NCBI RefSeq assembly: GCF_018863195.1
Contig: NZ_JAHKRT010000005.1
Coordinates: 248,001-312,000, forward strand
Origin: Sphingomonas quercus
GTDB lineage: Bacteria > Pseudomonadota > Alphaproteobacteria > Sphingomonadales > Sphingomonadaceae
Direction: 5' to 3'
DNA: 64,000 nt
The first letter of the stretch is position 1, and each line of letters begins with the position of its first letter. Positions 48,070 to 57,173 of the stretch are shown here, piece by piece. Both the position numbers and the translations under genes were made by a program. The notes beneath the pieces are model-generated. The model was not told where the DNA came from. It was given only the letters and a program-made list of their open reading frames with translations, and did no database searches.

Positions 48070-49493
48070 GGGCGCCTCCCCTCGCCGCCGCCGCCATTGC
48101 CGCCCTGTTGGCCGCTGCCGGGATTGCGCTGGCGGCGCGCGCCCTGCTCGGCGCCGGCGGCGAGCTGGCCGGTGATCACCTGCATGCCGGGGCGCAGCTC
48201 GGCGCCGCTCACCTCGGTCTGGGCGCCGTCGGTGTCGCCGACCGTCACCTCCATGCGCTGCGGCTTGCCGTCGGCACCGACGACATAGATGGCGCGCACG
48301 CTGCCGCGCCCGATGGTCGCCTCCTTGCCGGCACCGGCGCCGCCACGGCGGGGGCCGCGCGGGATGAGCACGCTCGTCACGCCGCCGGACGCGCCCTGCT
48401 GCGCCGGGGCGAAGCGCAGCGCCGCGTTGGGGACGAGCAGCACATTCTTCTTTTCGGCAGTGATGATGTCGGCGGTCGCGGTCATGCCGGGGCGCAAGGT
48501 CAGCTCCGGATTGTCGACCGACAGCACCGCGGTATAGGCGATGACGGTGCTCGTCGCCGCCGCCGAGGTGCCGCTGCTCCCGCTGGAGCTGGTCGAGGTC
48601 GCGGCCTTGGTGGCGTTGGCGCCGACGTCGACGCGGATGATGCGCGCCGGGAAGCTGCGGCCGGGATAGGCATCGACGGCGAAGGTGGCGCGCTGGCCCT
48701 CCTTGACCTGGCCGACATCCGCCTCGTCGACCTTAACCTGCAGCTCCATCTTGGAGAGGTCCTCGGCGATGGTAAACAGCACCGGCGTATTGAACGAGGC
48801 GGCAACCGTCTGGCCCGGCTCGACCTGCCGCGACAACACGACGCCGGTCACCGGCGACTTGATCGACGCCTTGGAAAGATTGGTCTGGTTGGAGGAGACC
48901 AGCGCCTTGGCCTGCTCAACCGAGGCCTGGGCGGCGCGGACATTGGCCTGGGCGCGGGCATAATCGGCGCGCGCCGTATCCAGCTCCGTCTCGGAAGGCA
49001 CCTTGCCGCCGGAAAGCTTGTAGACCTCCTCCTGCCGGTTGAGCGTGGCGCGGCTCTGCTGCGCCGTCGCCTGGGCCTGCGCCACCTGCGCCTCGGCGGA
49101 AGCGAGCTGCGCCTGGCTCTGCACCAGGGTATCGGTGAGCCGCGAGGTGTCGAGCCGGGCGAGGATCGCGCCCTGGTTCACCCGATCGTTGTTCTGGACG
49201 AACACCTGCTCGATCAGGCCCGATTGTTCGGAGCCGACATCCACCTGATTGGTCGGCTGGAGATTGCCGGTCGCCGACACGGTAACGCGCAGGTCGCCCC
49301 GCTCCACCGCCTCGGTGGCATAACGCACCGGGCCTTCGCCACCGAACACGCAGCGCGACAGCAGCAGCAGCAGGATCACCACGCCGACCGCGATACTGCC
49401 CCATTTCAGCAGGCGCGCCACCGGCGAAGGCGGCGAGCGGCCAAGGAACTCGTCGAGCCCGACGTCGGTCTGGGTGGTTGCCATGTCGTTCAT
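48066..49493 (-). CDS. MacA-type periplasmic adaptor (HlyD family)
   Basis: 475 residues. A membrane anchor at ~31-47 (SIAVGVVILLLLLSRCVFGG), lipoyl half-motifs (VSATGNLQPTNQVDVGSEQS and IKSPVTGVVLSRQVEPGQTV) flanking a coiled-coil hairpin (~125-205), then beta-barrel and membrane-proximal domains. A Gly/Arg-rich tail (QGARRQRNPGSGQQGGNGGG) of unknown use ends the protein. It connects the ABC pump with the outer-membrane channel encoded just upstream, whose stop it overlaps (ATGA). A longer frame upstream is shadow of the channel gene. Confidence 0.92.
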   Translation of the reverse strand: MNDMATTQTDVGLDEFLGRSPPSPVARLLKWGSIAVGVVILLLLLSRCVFGGEGPVRYATEAVERGDLRVTVSATGNLQPTNQVDVGSEQSGLIEQVFVQNNDRVNQGAILARLDTSRLTDTLVQSQAQLASAEAQVAQAQATAQQSRATLNRQEEVYKLSGGKVPSETELDTARADYARAQANVRAAQASVEQAKALVSSNQTNLSKASIKSPVTGVVLSRQVEPGQTVAASFNTPVLFTIAEDLSKMELQVKVDEADVGQVKEGQRATFAVDAYPGRSFPARIIRVDVGANATKAATSTSSSGSSGTSAAATSTVIAYTAVLSVDNPELTLRPGMTATADIITAEKKNVLLVPNAALRFAPAQQGASGGVTSVLIPRGPRRGGAGAGKEATIGRGSVRAIYVVGADGKPQRMEVTVGDTDGAQTEVSGAELRPGMQVITGQLAAGAEQGARRQRNPGSGQQGGNGGGGEGRRP

Positions 49494-50980
49494 TGGGCCG
49501 TCTCGATTAGGGGCGTGACGATATAGGGGCCGGCCGGCGCGGGCGCGGGCGCGGACTGCCAACCGCCGCCAAGGGCGCGATAAAGCTGTACATAGGCGCG
49601 CGCCCGATCCGCCCGGGCGGTGGCGCGGCCATCCTGGCTGCTGAGCAGGCTCCGCTCCGATTCGAGCAGGCTCTGGAAGTCGATCAGGCCGGCGCGATAC
49701 TGGCTGCGCGCGTAAAGCGTGGCGTTGCGGGCCGCCTCGTCGGCCTGGGCGAGCGCCGTCTCGCGCTTCTCCGAGGCGGCGAGCGCGGCATAGGCGTCGT
49801 CCACCTCCTCGATGGCGGTCAGCACCGTCGAGCGATAGGTGGCGAAGGCGGTGTCGGCGACGGCGCGCTGGGCGTTGATCCGGGCGCGGATCTGCCCGCC
49901 TTGAAAGATCGGCGCGCTGATCGCGCCGACGAGATTGCCGAATGCCTGCGAAGCGGCGTCGCTGAGCGTCGTGCCCGATCCGGTGAAGGAGCCGGTGAGC
50001 CGGAGCGCCGGGTAAAGATCGGCCGTCGCCACGCCGATGCGCGCCACTTCGGCGGCAAGCCCGCGCTCGGCGGCGCGGACGTCCGGCCGCCGCTCGATGG
50101 TGTCGGCGGGAATGGCGGCGGGCGCGGCATCGCCGGGCACCGGGATAGGCGCATTGTCGGCCATCAGCGTGTTCACCGCGCCGGGCGCCTCGCCGATCAG
50201 CACGGCAAGCCGGTTGATCGCATTGGTATAGGCGGATTCCTGAGTGCCGACGCCGGCCGCCGTCTGGGCGCGAAGCTGGCGCGCCTGTTCGAGGTCGAGC
50301 GAGGAGACGAGACCCGCCTGGACGCGCCAGCCGACGATCTGCACCGTCTCGTCCTGGCTGGCGAGGTTGTTGCGGGCGATGATCAGCCGCTGCTGCGCCT
50401 GCCGCGCGTCGAGATAGGAGGAGCCGACCTCCGCGGCGACCGAAAGCTGCGCGAAATGAAGGTTCTCGCCGGCCTGCTCCAGCGTGGCGCGCGCCGCCTC
50501 GACGCCGCGGCGCAGGCGGCCGAACACATCCGCCTCCCACGCGACGTTGGCGGTGCCCTGGAACACGGTGGTGTCGCCGCCGGAGCTGATGACGACGCCG
50601 TTGGAGGGATCGACGAAGCTGTTGCTGTCACGCCCGACGCTGCGCGAGATCGAGCCGGAAACCGCGGCGGTCGGCAATTGCGCACCCTGGGCGGCGCGAA
50701 GATTGGCGCGCGCCTGCGCGAGCCGCGCGCCCGCCGTGGCGACGTCGAGATTATTGGCGAGCGCCCGCCCGACCAGCCCGGACAGCACCGGATCGTCGAA
50801 ATTGCGCCACCAGGTGGAAAGGTCCGCGGCAGCCGGCGCATCGGCCGGCTGCGAGGGAAAGGCCTCCGGCACCTTCAGCGTGGCGGCGGACGGCGATCGA
50901 TAGTCCGGCCCGACGGCGCAGGCGGCCAGCGGCGCCAGCAGCGCTAAGGCGGCCAGACGCACCGGCAGAATCTTGGTCAT
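49490..50980 (-). CDS. NodT-family outer-membrane efflux lipoprotein (exporter operon)
   Basis: 496 residues. Lipoprotein signal (LALLAPLAACAVGPDYRSP, cysteine near residue 21) and two OEP repeats forming the TolC-like trimeric channel (WWRNFDDPVLSGLVGRALAN, VAWEADVFGRLRRGVEAARA, RPDVRAAERGLAAEVARIGV, YRAGLIDFQSLLESERSLLS). It is the first gene of the operon channel-MacA-ATPase-permease-regulator-kinase. The start at 50980 (MTKILPVR) is preferred over an upstream ATG. Confidence 0.92.
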   Translation of the reverse strand: MTKILPVRLAALALLAPLAACAVGPDYRSPSAATLKVPEAFPSQPADAPAAADLSTWWRNFDDPVLSGLVGRALANNLDVATAGARLAQARANLRAAQGAQLPTAAVSGSISRSVGRDSNSFVDPSNGVVISSGGDTTVFQGTANVAWEADVFGRLRRGVEAARATLEQAGENLHFAQLSVAAEVGSSYLDARQAQQRLIIARNNLASQDETVQIVGWRVQAGLVSSLDLEQARQLRAQTAAGVGTQESAYTNAINRLAVLIGEAPGAVNTLMADNAPIPVPGDAAPAAIPADTIERRPDVRAAERGLAAEVARIGVATADLYPALRLTGSFTGSGTTLSDAASQAFGNLVGAISAPIFQGGQIRARINAQRAVADTAFATYRSTVLTAIEEVDDAYAALAASEKRETALAQADEAARNATLYARSQYRAGLIDFQSLLESERSLLSSQDGRATARADRARAYVQLYRALGGGWQSAPAPAPAGPYIVTPLIETAQ

Positions 50981-51062
50981 GGCCCCCGTTCCGACTCTCA
51001 TCTTGCCGGCATATGTCACGGGTGCAACATCCGCGGCTAGCCCGTGAGGACGCGACAAGGGC

Positions 51063-54000
51063 TCATTCGGCCGCAGCCGGATCGCTTCCGCGGCCTCGCG
51101 ACAGCCGCGCCAGAGCCGCCTCCAGCCGCCGCGTCACTGCCTGCGGCGAACCGGTGCGCGCGGCGAATCGGCTGTAGAGCAGCGGGATCAGGAACAGGGT
51201 GATGACGGTGGCGATCGACACGCCGAACACGATCACCACGCCGATCGCCGAGCGCGATCCGGCCCCGGCGCCCGTGCTCAGCGCCAGCGGCACCGCGCCC
51301 ATCACGGTGGCGATCGAGGTCATCAGGATCGGCCGCAGGCGGCGCTGCGCGGCCTGGACGATCGCCTCGCGCACGCCCTGCCCCTCGTCGCGCAGCTGGT
51401 TGGCGAACTCGACGATGAGGATGCCGTTCTTGGCGGCGAGGCCGACCAGCATGACGATGCCGATCTGGCTGAACAGGTTGAGCGTCGTGCCCGTCACGGC
51501 AAGCCCGATGACCCCGCCGGCCACCGCCAACGGCACGGTGGTGATGATCACGGCGGGATGGATGAAGCTTTCGAACTGGGCGGCGAGCAGCAGGTAGACG
51601 ACGATGATCGTCAGCCCGAACACCAGCCAGATCGAGCTGCCGGTCTGGCGCAGCGCCTGGCTTTCGCCGCGATAGCCGACCGCGACCACCTCCGGCGACT
51701 GGCGTGCCTGATCCTCGAGGAAGGCCAGCGCGCGGCCCAGCGGATAGCCGGGCGCGAGGCCACCCTGGAGCGTGATCGCGCGCATCTTGTTGAAGCGGCC
51801 GAGCTCGCGCGCGGAGGCTGCCTCGCGCGTCCTGACGAGATTGGCGAGCGGCACCAGCGCGCCGGTCCGCGAGCGGACATAGACGCTGCCGAGCCGCGTC
51901 GTATTGTCGCGCCCTTCGGCCTCGGCCTGCACCATGACGCGATATTCCTCGCCATTCTCGACATAGGTCGACACCCGGCGCGACCCCATCAGGGTCTGCA
52001 ACGCCTGGCTGACATCGTCCACCGACACGCCGAGGTCGCCGGCGCGCTGGGTGTCGACGTCGATCAGCATCTGCGGCTTGGATTCGACATAATCGGCGTC
52101 GAGATTGACGATGCCCGGATTTTCCTTGGCGGCCGCGAGGATACGATCGCGGGCGCGGGCCAGATCCTCGTAATTGAGTCCGGCAATGACGAAATTGATC
52201 GGCTGGCCGCGGCCGCGCCCGAGTGAGGACGGCGCCGAGGCATTGCCGCGCATCGCCGTCAGCGTCCCGAGCGAGCGGTTGATGTCACGCAGCGCGTCGC
52301 TGGTCGTGCGCGTGCGCCTCTCCCAGTCGACGAGATAGACGGTGAAGCCGACATTGTTGAAATCGTCGCTGCCGAACTGCCCGGGCACGCGGGTGATGAC
52401 GCCGCGCAGATTGTCCGGCCCGATCATCGGCAGCAGCTTCGCCTCGGCTTCCTGGCCATAGCGGCTGAGCGCGTCGAAGCCGGTGCCTTCGGGCGCGTTG
52501 AGACGGATCTGGACCTGGCCGGTATCCTCCTGCGGCGCCAGCTCGCTGTCGAGCGTCGTGAACAGCCAGCCCGCCGAAGCGAGCAGAGCGAGGGTGACGA
52601 GGATCGGCAGCAGCGGCCGGCGCAGCGTGTGGTTGAGCGCGCGACCGAAGGCGCGTTCCAGACCGCCGAGCCCGGCGTCGATATGCCGGGCCAGCCAGCC
52701 GCGATTCTCGTGGCGCAGCAGCTTGGAGCAGAGCATCGGCGCGAGGCTGAGCGCGAGGAAGCCGGAAAAGGCGATGGCGCCGATCATCGCCACCGCCAGC
52801 TCGCGGAACAACAGCCCGGTCTGGCCGGAAATGAACATCACCGGCACGAACACCGCGCACACCACCAGCGTCGTCGAGACCACCGCGAAGCCGACCTGCC
52901 GCGTGCCGAGATAGGCGGCGACGAGCGGCGGCTCGCCCTGTTCGATGCGATGATAGATATTCTCGAGGACGACGATCGCGTCGTCGACGACGAGGCCGAT
53001 CGCCAGCACCAGGGCCAGCAGGGTGAGCAGGTTGATCGAATAGCCGAAGATCCACAGCACCGCGAAACTGGACAGCAGGCAGATCGGCACGGTGACGGCG
53101 GGGATCAGCGTCGCGCGCCAGCTGCCGAGGAACAGGAAGATGACGAGCACGACCAGCACCGCCGCCTCGCCCAGCGTATGCCACACGCCCTTGATGGCGC
53201 GATCGATGAACAGCGAGGTGTCGGCGCCGACGGTCAGCGTCATGCCGGCGGGCAGATCGGGCGCCAGTTCGGCGGCGAGGTCCTTGGCCGCCTGCACCAC
53301 CGCCAGCGTGTTCGCGCCCGACTGGCGGATGATGCCCATGCCGACGCCGGTCTGGCCGTTGAAATGATAGGTGCTGTAGGGATTCTCGGGGCCTGGCTCG
53401 ACGCGGGCAACATCGCCCAGCCGCACCAGATAGCCGTCCGCGCCGCGCCCGACGACGAGGGTGCGGAACTCCTCCGGCGTGGTGAAGCCGCGATTGACGC
53501 GCAGCGACACATTCTGGCTGGTCGTTTCGACACGACCGGCCGGCAGCTCGACATTCTGGGTGCGCAGCGCCGTCTCGACGTCGCGCGGCGTCAGGCGAAA
53601 GGCGGCGAGACGCGCGGTGTTCAGCCAGACCCGCATCGACGGCTGGGCGGCGCCGACGAGCTGCACCTGCGCGACGCCGTCGATGGTCGAGAAACGGTCG
53701 GCGAGGACGCGATTGATATAGTCGGTCAGCTTCAGCTTGGACCAGCCCTCGGCGCGGACGTTGAGGTACATCACGGCGGCGGCATCGGCGTCGATCTTGC
53801 GCACCTCCGGTGCCAGCGCCTCCTCGGGCAAGTCGTCGGCGGCGCCCGACACGCGGTCACGCACGTCGTTGGCGGCGCCGTCGATGTCGCGGCCGGCGCG
53901 GAACTCGATGGTGATGTCGGAGCGGCCGTCCGACGAGCGCGAGATGATCGTCTCGATGCCCTCGACGCCGGCCAGCCTTTCCTCGAGCGGCTGGGTGATG

Positions 54001-54185
54001 CGGTTCTCGACGACGCTGGCGGCGGCGCCGGTATAGGTCGTCTGCACCGAGACGACCGGCGGGTCGGTGTCCGGATATTCGCGCACCGACAGGCTGAGAA
54101 AGCCGACGATGCCGATGATCGTCAGCATGATCGCGCCCACCGCCGCCACCACCGGCCGCCTCACCGAGAGATCGGAGATCATCAT
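51063..54185 (-). CDS. RND efflux permease (HAE-1 type)
   Basis: 1040 residues with the 12-segment RND plan. The proton-relay aspartates are in GLVVDDAIVVLENIYHR in the fourth segment (near residue 405), and repeat halves begin MMISDLSVRRPVVAAVGAIM and HTLRRPLLPILVTLALLASA. The sequence REYPDTDPPVVSVQTTYTGA at the first periplasmic turn and RSSDGRSDITIEFRAG fit the MexB/AcrB-like drug-exporter class. It ends LSRGRGSDPAAAE, long in Arg and acidic residues. Four bases after the adaptor gene. Confidence 0.95.
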   Translation of the reverse strand: MMISDLSVRRPVVAAVGAIMLTIIGIVGFLSLSVREYPDTDPPVVSVQTTYTGAAASVVENRITQPLEERLAGVEGIETIISRSSDGRSDITIEFRAGRDIDGAANDVRDRVSGAADDLPEEALAPEVRKIDADAAAVMYLNVRAEGWSKLKLTDYINRVLADRFSTIDGVAQVQLVGAAQPSMRVWLNTARLAAFRLTPRDVETALRTQNVELPAGRVETTSQNVSLRVNRGFTTPEEFRTLVVGRGADGYLVRLGDVARVEPGPENPYSTYHFNGQTGVGMGIIRQSGANTLAVVQAAKDLAAELAPDLPAGMTLTVGADTSLFIDRAIKGVWHTLGEAAVLVVLVIFLFLGSWRATLIPAVTVPICLLSSFAVLWIFGYSINLLTLLALVLAIGLVVDDAIVVLENIYHRIEQGEPPLVAAYLGTRQVGFAVVSTTLVVCAVFVPVMFISGQTGLLFRELAVAMIGAIAFSGFLALSLAPMLCSKLLRHENRGWLARHIDAGLGGLERAFGRALNHTLRRPLLPILVTLALLASAGWLFTTLDSELAPQEDTGQVQIRLNAPEGTGFDALSRYGQEAEAKLLPMIGPDNLRGVITRVPGQFGSDDFNNVGFTVYLVDWERRTRTTSDALRDINRSLGTLTAMRGNASAPSSLGRGRGQPINFVIAGLNYEDLARARDRILAAAKENPGIVNLDADYVESKPQMLIDVDTQRAGDLGVSVDDVSQALQTLMGSRRVSTYVENGEEYRVMVQAEAEGRDNTTRLGSVYVRSRTGALVPLANLVRTREAASARELGRFNKMRAITLQGGLAPGYPLGRALAFLEDQARQSPEVVAVGYRGESQALRQTGSSIWLVFGLTIIVVYLLLAAQFESFIHPAVIITTVPLAVAGGVIGLAVTGTTLNLFSQIGIVMLVGLAAKNGILIVEFANQLRDEGQGVREAIVQAAQRRLRPILMTSIATVMGAVPLALSTGAGAGSRSAIGVVIVFGVSIATVITLFLIPLLYSRFAARTGSPQAVTRRLEAALARLSRGRGSDPAAAE

Positions 54186-54189
54186 CGGC

Positions 54190-55320
54190 CTAGTCCTTCT
54201 TCGCGCCGGCCTGGGCCTTGGGTGGCGGGCCGGCGGCGTCGCGCTGGGCGGTGCGCGTGCCGTCACTGCCGCGCAGGCGCACCCGCGTGCCCTCGGCGAC
54301 CTTGACCACGCCCTCGCTGATCACGCGCGCGTCGGGCCGGAGGCCGCTCACCTCGATCAGGCCGCCGTCGCGCAGGCCGGTCGTCACCTTCGTGCGCACC
54401 GCCTTGTTGTCGGCGCCGACGAGATAGACATAGCGGTTGGCCCCCTCCCCGATCACCGCAAGCTCCGGCACGGCCATGCCGCTGCGCGACGCCGATTCGA
54501 TGCCGACGCTGAGCAGCATGCCCGGCTTCAGCCGGTTGCCCGGGTTGGGCAGCACCGCGCGCACCATCACCGCGCGCGTCGCCGGATCGATCACCGGGTC
54601 GATCGAGGCGATGGTGCCGCGAAACGGCGTGTCCGGATAGGCCGCCGCCCGCGCCACGATCGGCTGGCCGGGGCGCAGCGCGCTCAGCATCGTCTCGGGC
54701 ACGGTGAAATCGAGCTTGATGCGCGACAGGTCGCTGACCGTCGCGATCACCGCGCCGGCATTGACCACGGCGCCTTCCGAAATGGTGCGAAGCGAGACAT
54801 GGCCCGAGAAAGGCGCGCGGATCACCCGGTCGCCGATCTGGGCGCGGGCATCCTCGGCCTCGGCGCGGGCGCGCTGGGCGGCGGCGACCTGCTGGTCGAG
54901 CAGGGTATTGGTGGCGAAGCCGCGCTGGGCCAGCTCCTGGATGCGACGGAGCTGGGCGTTGGCCTGATCCTCGGCGGCGCGCGCGCCGTTCAGCGCGGCC
55001 TGCTCCTGCCCCTGCGCCAGCACCGCCAGCACCCGCCCCCGCTGGACGAAATCGCCATCGTCGAAATTGAGCCGCTCGATCCGTTCCGTCACCGGCGACG
55101 CGAGGGTTACCTGCTCATTGGCGCGGGCCGTGCCCACCGCCTCGATACGGTCGACGAACAGATGCGCCTTGGGCGTTGCGACATCGACCAGGGGCGGCTC
55201 GCGCTTCGGCCCGCCGCCCTCCTTCTTGCTGCACGCGGCGAGCGACAGCGCGATGCAGAGCCCTGCGCCCAGCAAGGTCAGCCGGCGAGACCGGCGCCGA
55301 TCAGGAACACCCCAGTGCAT
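54190..55320 (-). CDS. RND efflux periplasmic adaptor lipoprotein
   Basis: 376 residues. Lipoprotein signal LGAGLCIALSLAACSKKEGG with cysteine near residue 30; then lipoyl and hairpin domains (VGTARANEQVTLASPVTERI, RAPFSGHVSLRTISEGAVVN), beta barrel (YPDTPFRGTIASIDPVIDPA) and membrane-proximal domain. A charged tail follows. It works with the next gene's pump; no channel gene follows, so it probably shares a TolC/NodT-type channel, perhaps that at 49490-50980. The start at 55320 gives a normal signal peptide; 55383 is possible but adds an odd basic leader. Confidence 0.9.
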   Translation of the reverse strand: MHWGVPDRRRSRRLTLLGAGLCIALSLAACSKKEGGGPKREPPLVDVATPKAHLFVDRIEAVGTARANEQVTLASPVTERIERLNFDDGDFVQRGRVLAVLAQGQEQAALNGARAAEDQANAQLRRIQELAQRGFATNTLLDQQVAAAQRARAEAEDARAQIGDRVIRAPFSGHVSLRTISEGAVVNAGAVIATVSDLSRIKLDFTVPETMLSALRPGQPIVARAAAYPDTPFRGTIASIDPVIDPATRAVMVRAVLPNPGNRLKPGMLLSVGIESASRSGMAVPELAVIGEGANRYVYLVGADNKAVRTKVTTGLRDGGLIEVSGLRPDARVISEGVVKVAEGTRVRLRGSDGTRTAQRDAAGPPPKAQAGAKKD

Positions 55321-55568
55321 GGTCAGCGCCCGCCCAAAGCCATGGCGGCGGATATCCACGTCGCGATCACTTGCCCCCCCCATGAGATCTTGCCGTCATT
55401 TTGACGGTCGTGCCTCAATGCTTGGCGTAACATGCAGGACGGCGCGCCGCGTGTCGATCCTGAAACATTGCCGCCGCCATTACGCGCCGGATGCGCGGCG
55501 ACCCGGCCTCCCTTCGATGACAATTCGGTAACGGCAGTGACGGAAAGGGCGCGAAGCGGCGCCGGCGA

Positions 55569-56093
55569 TCACTCCGCCGGCGCGCTGGCGTAGCCGCCGA
55601 GGAAATCCAGCTTGCCGATCGGCACGCCCTTGTGGCGCAGCAGCGCATAGGCCGTGGTGACATGGAAGAAGAAGTTCGGCAGCGCAAAACTCAGCACGTA
55701 GCTGCGCCCGGTGAAGTTGAGCATGGTGCCGCGCACGGTGAGCGGCACCTCGGCATCCTCGCGGCCGTTCAGCGCCTCTGCCGGCACCGCGCGCAGGAAC
55801 GCGATGGTCCTGGCGATGCGCTGCTGAAGGGCGTCGAAGCTGTCCTCGTCGTCCGCCATCGCCACATTGTCGAGCTGCCCGATGCGGACCGCCATGCCCT
55901 TGGAGGTGTCGCTGGCGCGCTGGATCTGGGCGGTGAGCGGCGCCATGTCCTCGTAGAGCCGGGCGTCGAGCAGCTCGCCATGGGCGATGCCCCGCTCGTC
56001 GGCGAAAGCGCGGCCCTTTTCGAGCTGGGCGGAGAGATTCTCCAGCGCGCGGATGAACACCGGGACGCTGACTTCATAGAGGGACAGGGACAT
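55569..56093 (-). CDS. DUF1993 family protein
   Basis: 174 residues matching DUF1993 (SLYEVSVPVFIRALENLSAQ at the N-terminus, GELLDARLYEDMAPLTAQIQ near 38-57, SFALPNFFFHVTTAYALLRH near 135-154, KLDFLG at the end). The fold resembles DinB-like four-helix bundles and the conserved histidine and aspartate may bind metal; activity is unknown. It is divergent from the TetR regulator, with 142 bases between them including a candidate operator. Confidence 0.85.
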   Translation of the reverse strand: MSLSLYEVSVPVFIRALENLSAQLEKGRAFADERGIAHGELLDARLYEDMAPLTAQIQRASDTSKGMAVRIGQLDNVAMADDEDSFDALQQRIARTIAFLRAVPAEALNGREDAEVPLTVRGTMLNFTGRSYVLSFALPNFFFHVTTAYALLRHKGVPIGKLDFLGGYASAPAE

Positions 56094-56223
56094 GCGGATC
56101 GACTCCTCTGACTGGCCCGTCGGGCGACTGTGACCGGCGCCACATAAGCGGGTCGCGCGAGCACGAAAGCGCCGTGAAAAAAGAAACTTGGCACGGGTGG
56201 ACGGCCGTCGCCCATTACCTTAT

Positions 56224-56237
56224 ATACCGCTCGTTAT
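56224..56237. promoter_or_regulatory. TetR operator overlapping the regulator's start codon
   Basis: ATACCGCTCGTTAT, one base off a perfect ATACCG-CT-CGGTAT palindrome. Its last two bases are the AT of the TetR ATG. TATATA (56221-56226) fits a -10 box, which would place transcription start within a few bases of the ATG. Binding would block the regulator's own transcription. Confidence 0.7.
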
Positions 56238-56847
56238 GGAAACTCTTGCCTGTTCTGCCCAGAAAGGCCGTCCGCGCGAATTCGACATTGACGAGGCGTT
56301 GACCGCCGCGCTCCGTGTCTTCTGGCGCCATGGCTATGAGGGCGCCTCGCTCACCGAACTGACCGGGGCCATGGGCATCACCAAGCCCAGCCTTTACGCC
56401 GCCTTCGGCAACAAGGAGGCGCTGTTCCGCAAGGCGCTCGACCTCTATGAGCGCGAGAAGCTCAGCTACATGAAGACGGCGCTCGATGCGCCGACCTCGC
56501 GCGGCGTCGCCGAGCGGCTGTTGCGCGGCGCGCTGGCGATGCAGACGAGCAGCTGCGATCCCAAGGGGTGTCTCGGCGTGATCAGCTCGGTCGCGTGCGG
56601 GCCGGAGGCCGAGTCGATCAAGGCCGACGTCATTGCCCGGCGCGCGTCGTCCGAAGCGGCGCTGATCGCGCGCTTCGAACGGGCCAAGGCGGAGGGCGAC
56701 CTCCCCGGGTCGACCGATCCGGCCGCCCTTGCCCGCTATCTCACCGCAATCCTGCAGGGGTTGTCGGTCCAGGCCGGCGCCGGCGTGTGCTGCGCCGATC
56801 TCGGCAAGCTTGTCGATACCACGATCAGCCTCTGGCCGGGGCGCTAG
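56236..56847 (+). CDS. TetR/AcrR family regulator
   Basis: 203 residues. HTH at residues ~13-60 (RPREFDIDEALTAALRVFWR, GYEGASLTELTGAMGITKPS, LYAAFGNKEALFRKALDLYE) and a ligand domain with several cysteines (SSCDPKGCLGVISSVACG near 97-115, GVCCAD near 182). The form YERE and TSRGVAERLLRGAL is common in efflux or oxidative-stress repressors; the cysteines could be redox or electrophile sensors. Its likely target is the following operon, whose promoter has the same operator. No ribosome site precedes the ATG, so the message may be leaderless. Confidence 0.9.
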   Translation: METLACSAQKGRPREFDIDEALTAALRVFWRHGYEGASLTELTGAMGITKPSLYAAFGNKEALFRKALDLYEREKLSYMKTALDAPTSRGVAERLLRGALAMQTSSCDPKGCLGVISSVACGPEAESIKADVIARRASSEAALIARFERAKAEGDLPGSTDPAALARYLTAILQGLSVQAGAGVCCADLGKLVDTTISLWPGR

Positions 56848-56855
56848 ACAAAAAG

Positions 56856-56869
56856 ATACCTGCCGGTAT
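56856..56869. promoter_or_regulatory. Second TetR operator, ATACCTGCCGGTAT
   Basis: ATACC-TGCC-GGTAT, nine bases after the TetR stop and 10 bases upstream of the efflux-operon -35 box. A variant of the sites at 56224 and 56904. Confidence 0.6.
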
Positions 56870-56878
56870 AGAAAGCTG

Positions 56879-56917
56879 TTGACGCGCTGCGGCATCGAGT
56901 TATATACCGCTCGGTAT
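56879..56917 (+). promoter_or_regulatory. Efflux operon promoter with embedded TetR operator
   Basis: TTGACG (56879-56884), 16 bases, TATATA (56901-56906), with a perfect ATACCG-CT-CGGTAT operator at 56904-56917 covering the -10 box and start site. The rest of the 326-base gap to 57173 is a ~250-base leader without a recognised gene; it contains GGGGCGGTGGGCTCCACGGG and other GC-rich patches that could fold. Confidence 0.75.
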
Positions 56918-57173
56918 TGATTGGACCCAAAGGGGCGGTGGGCTCCACGGGGCCCCGCGTCGAGGAGACCGCCTCCATGAAGATGGCGACCAGCTGATCT
57001 GAAGCCGTGCGGCCGACCTCGCTCGGCTGCCTCAACCACATTCGACGCCCTGGCGGCGAGCGCCGATGCGCTCCTCGGCCATGGGGTTTTGCACCCGCCT
57101 GCCAGGCGGGTGCGGACGCGAGCCGACGCCCGCGACGGGCTCCCCGCGTCCGCGACAAAGAGAAGGGGACGAC

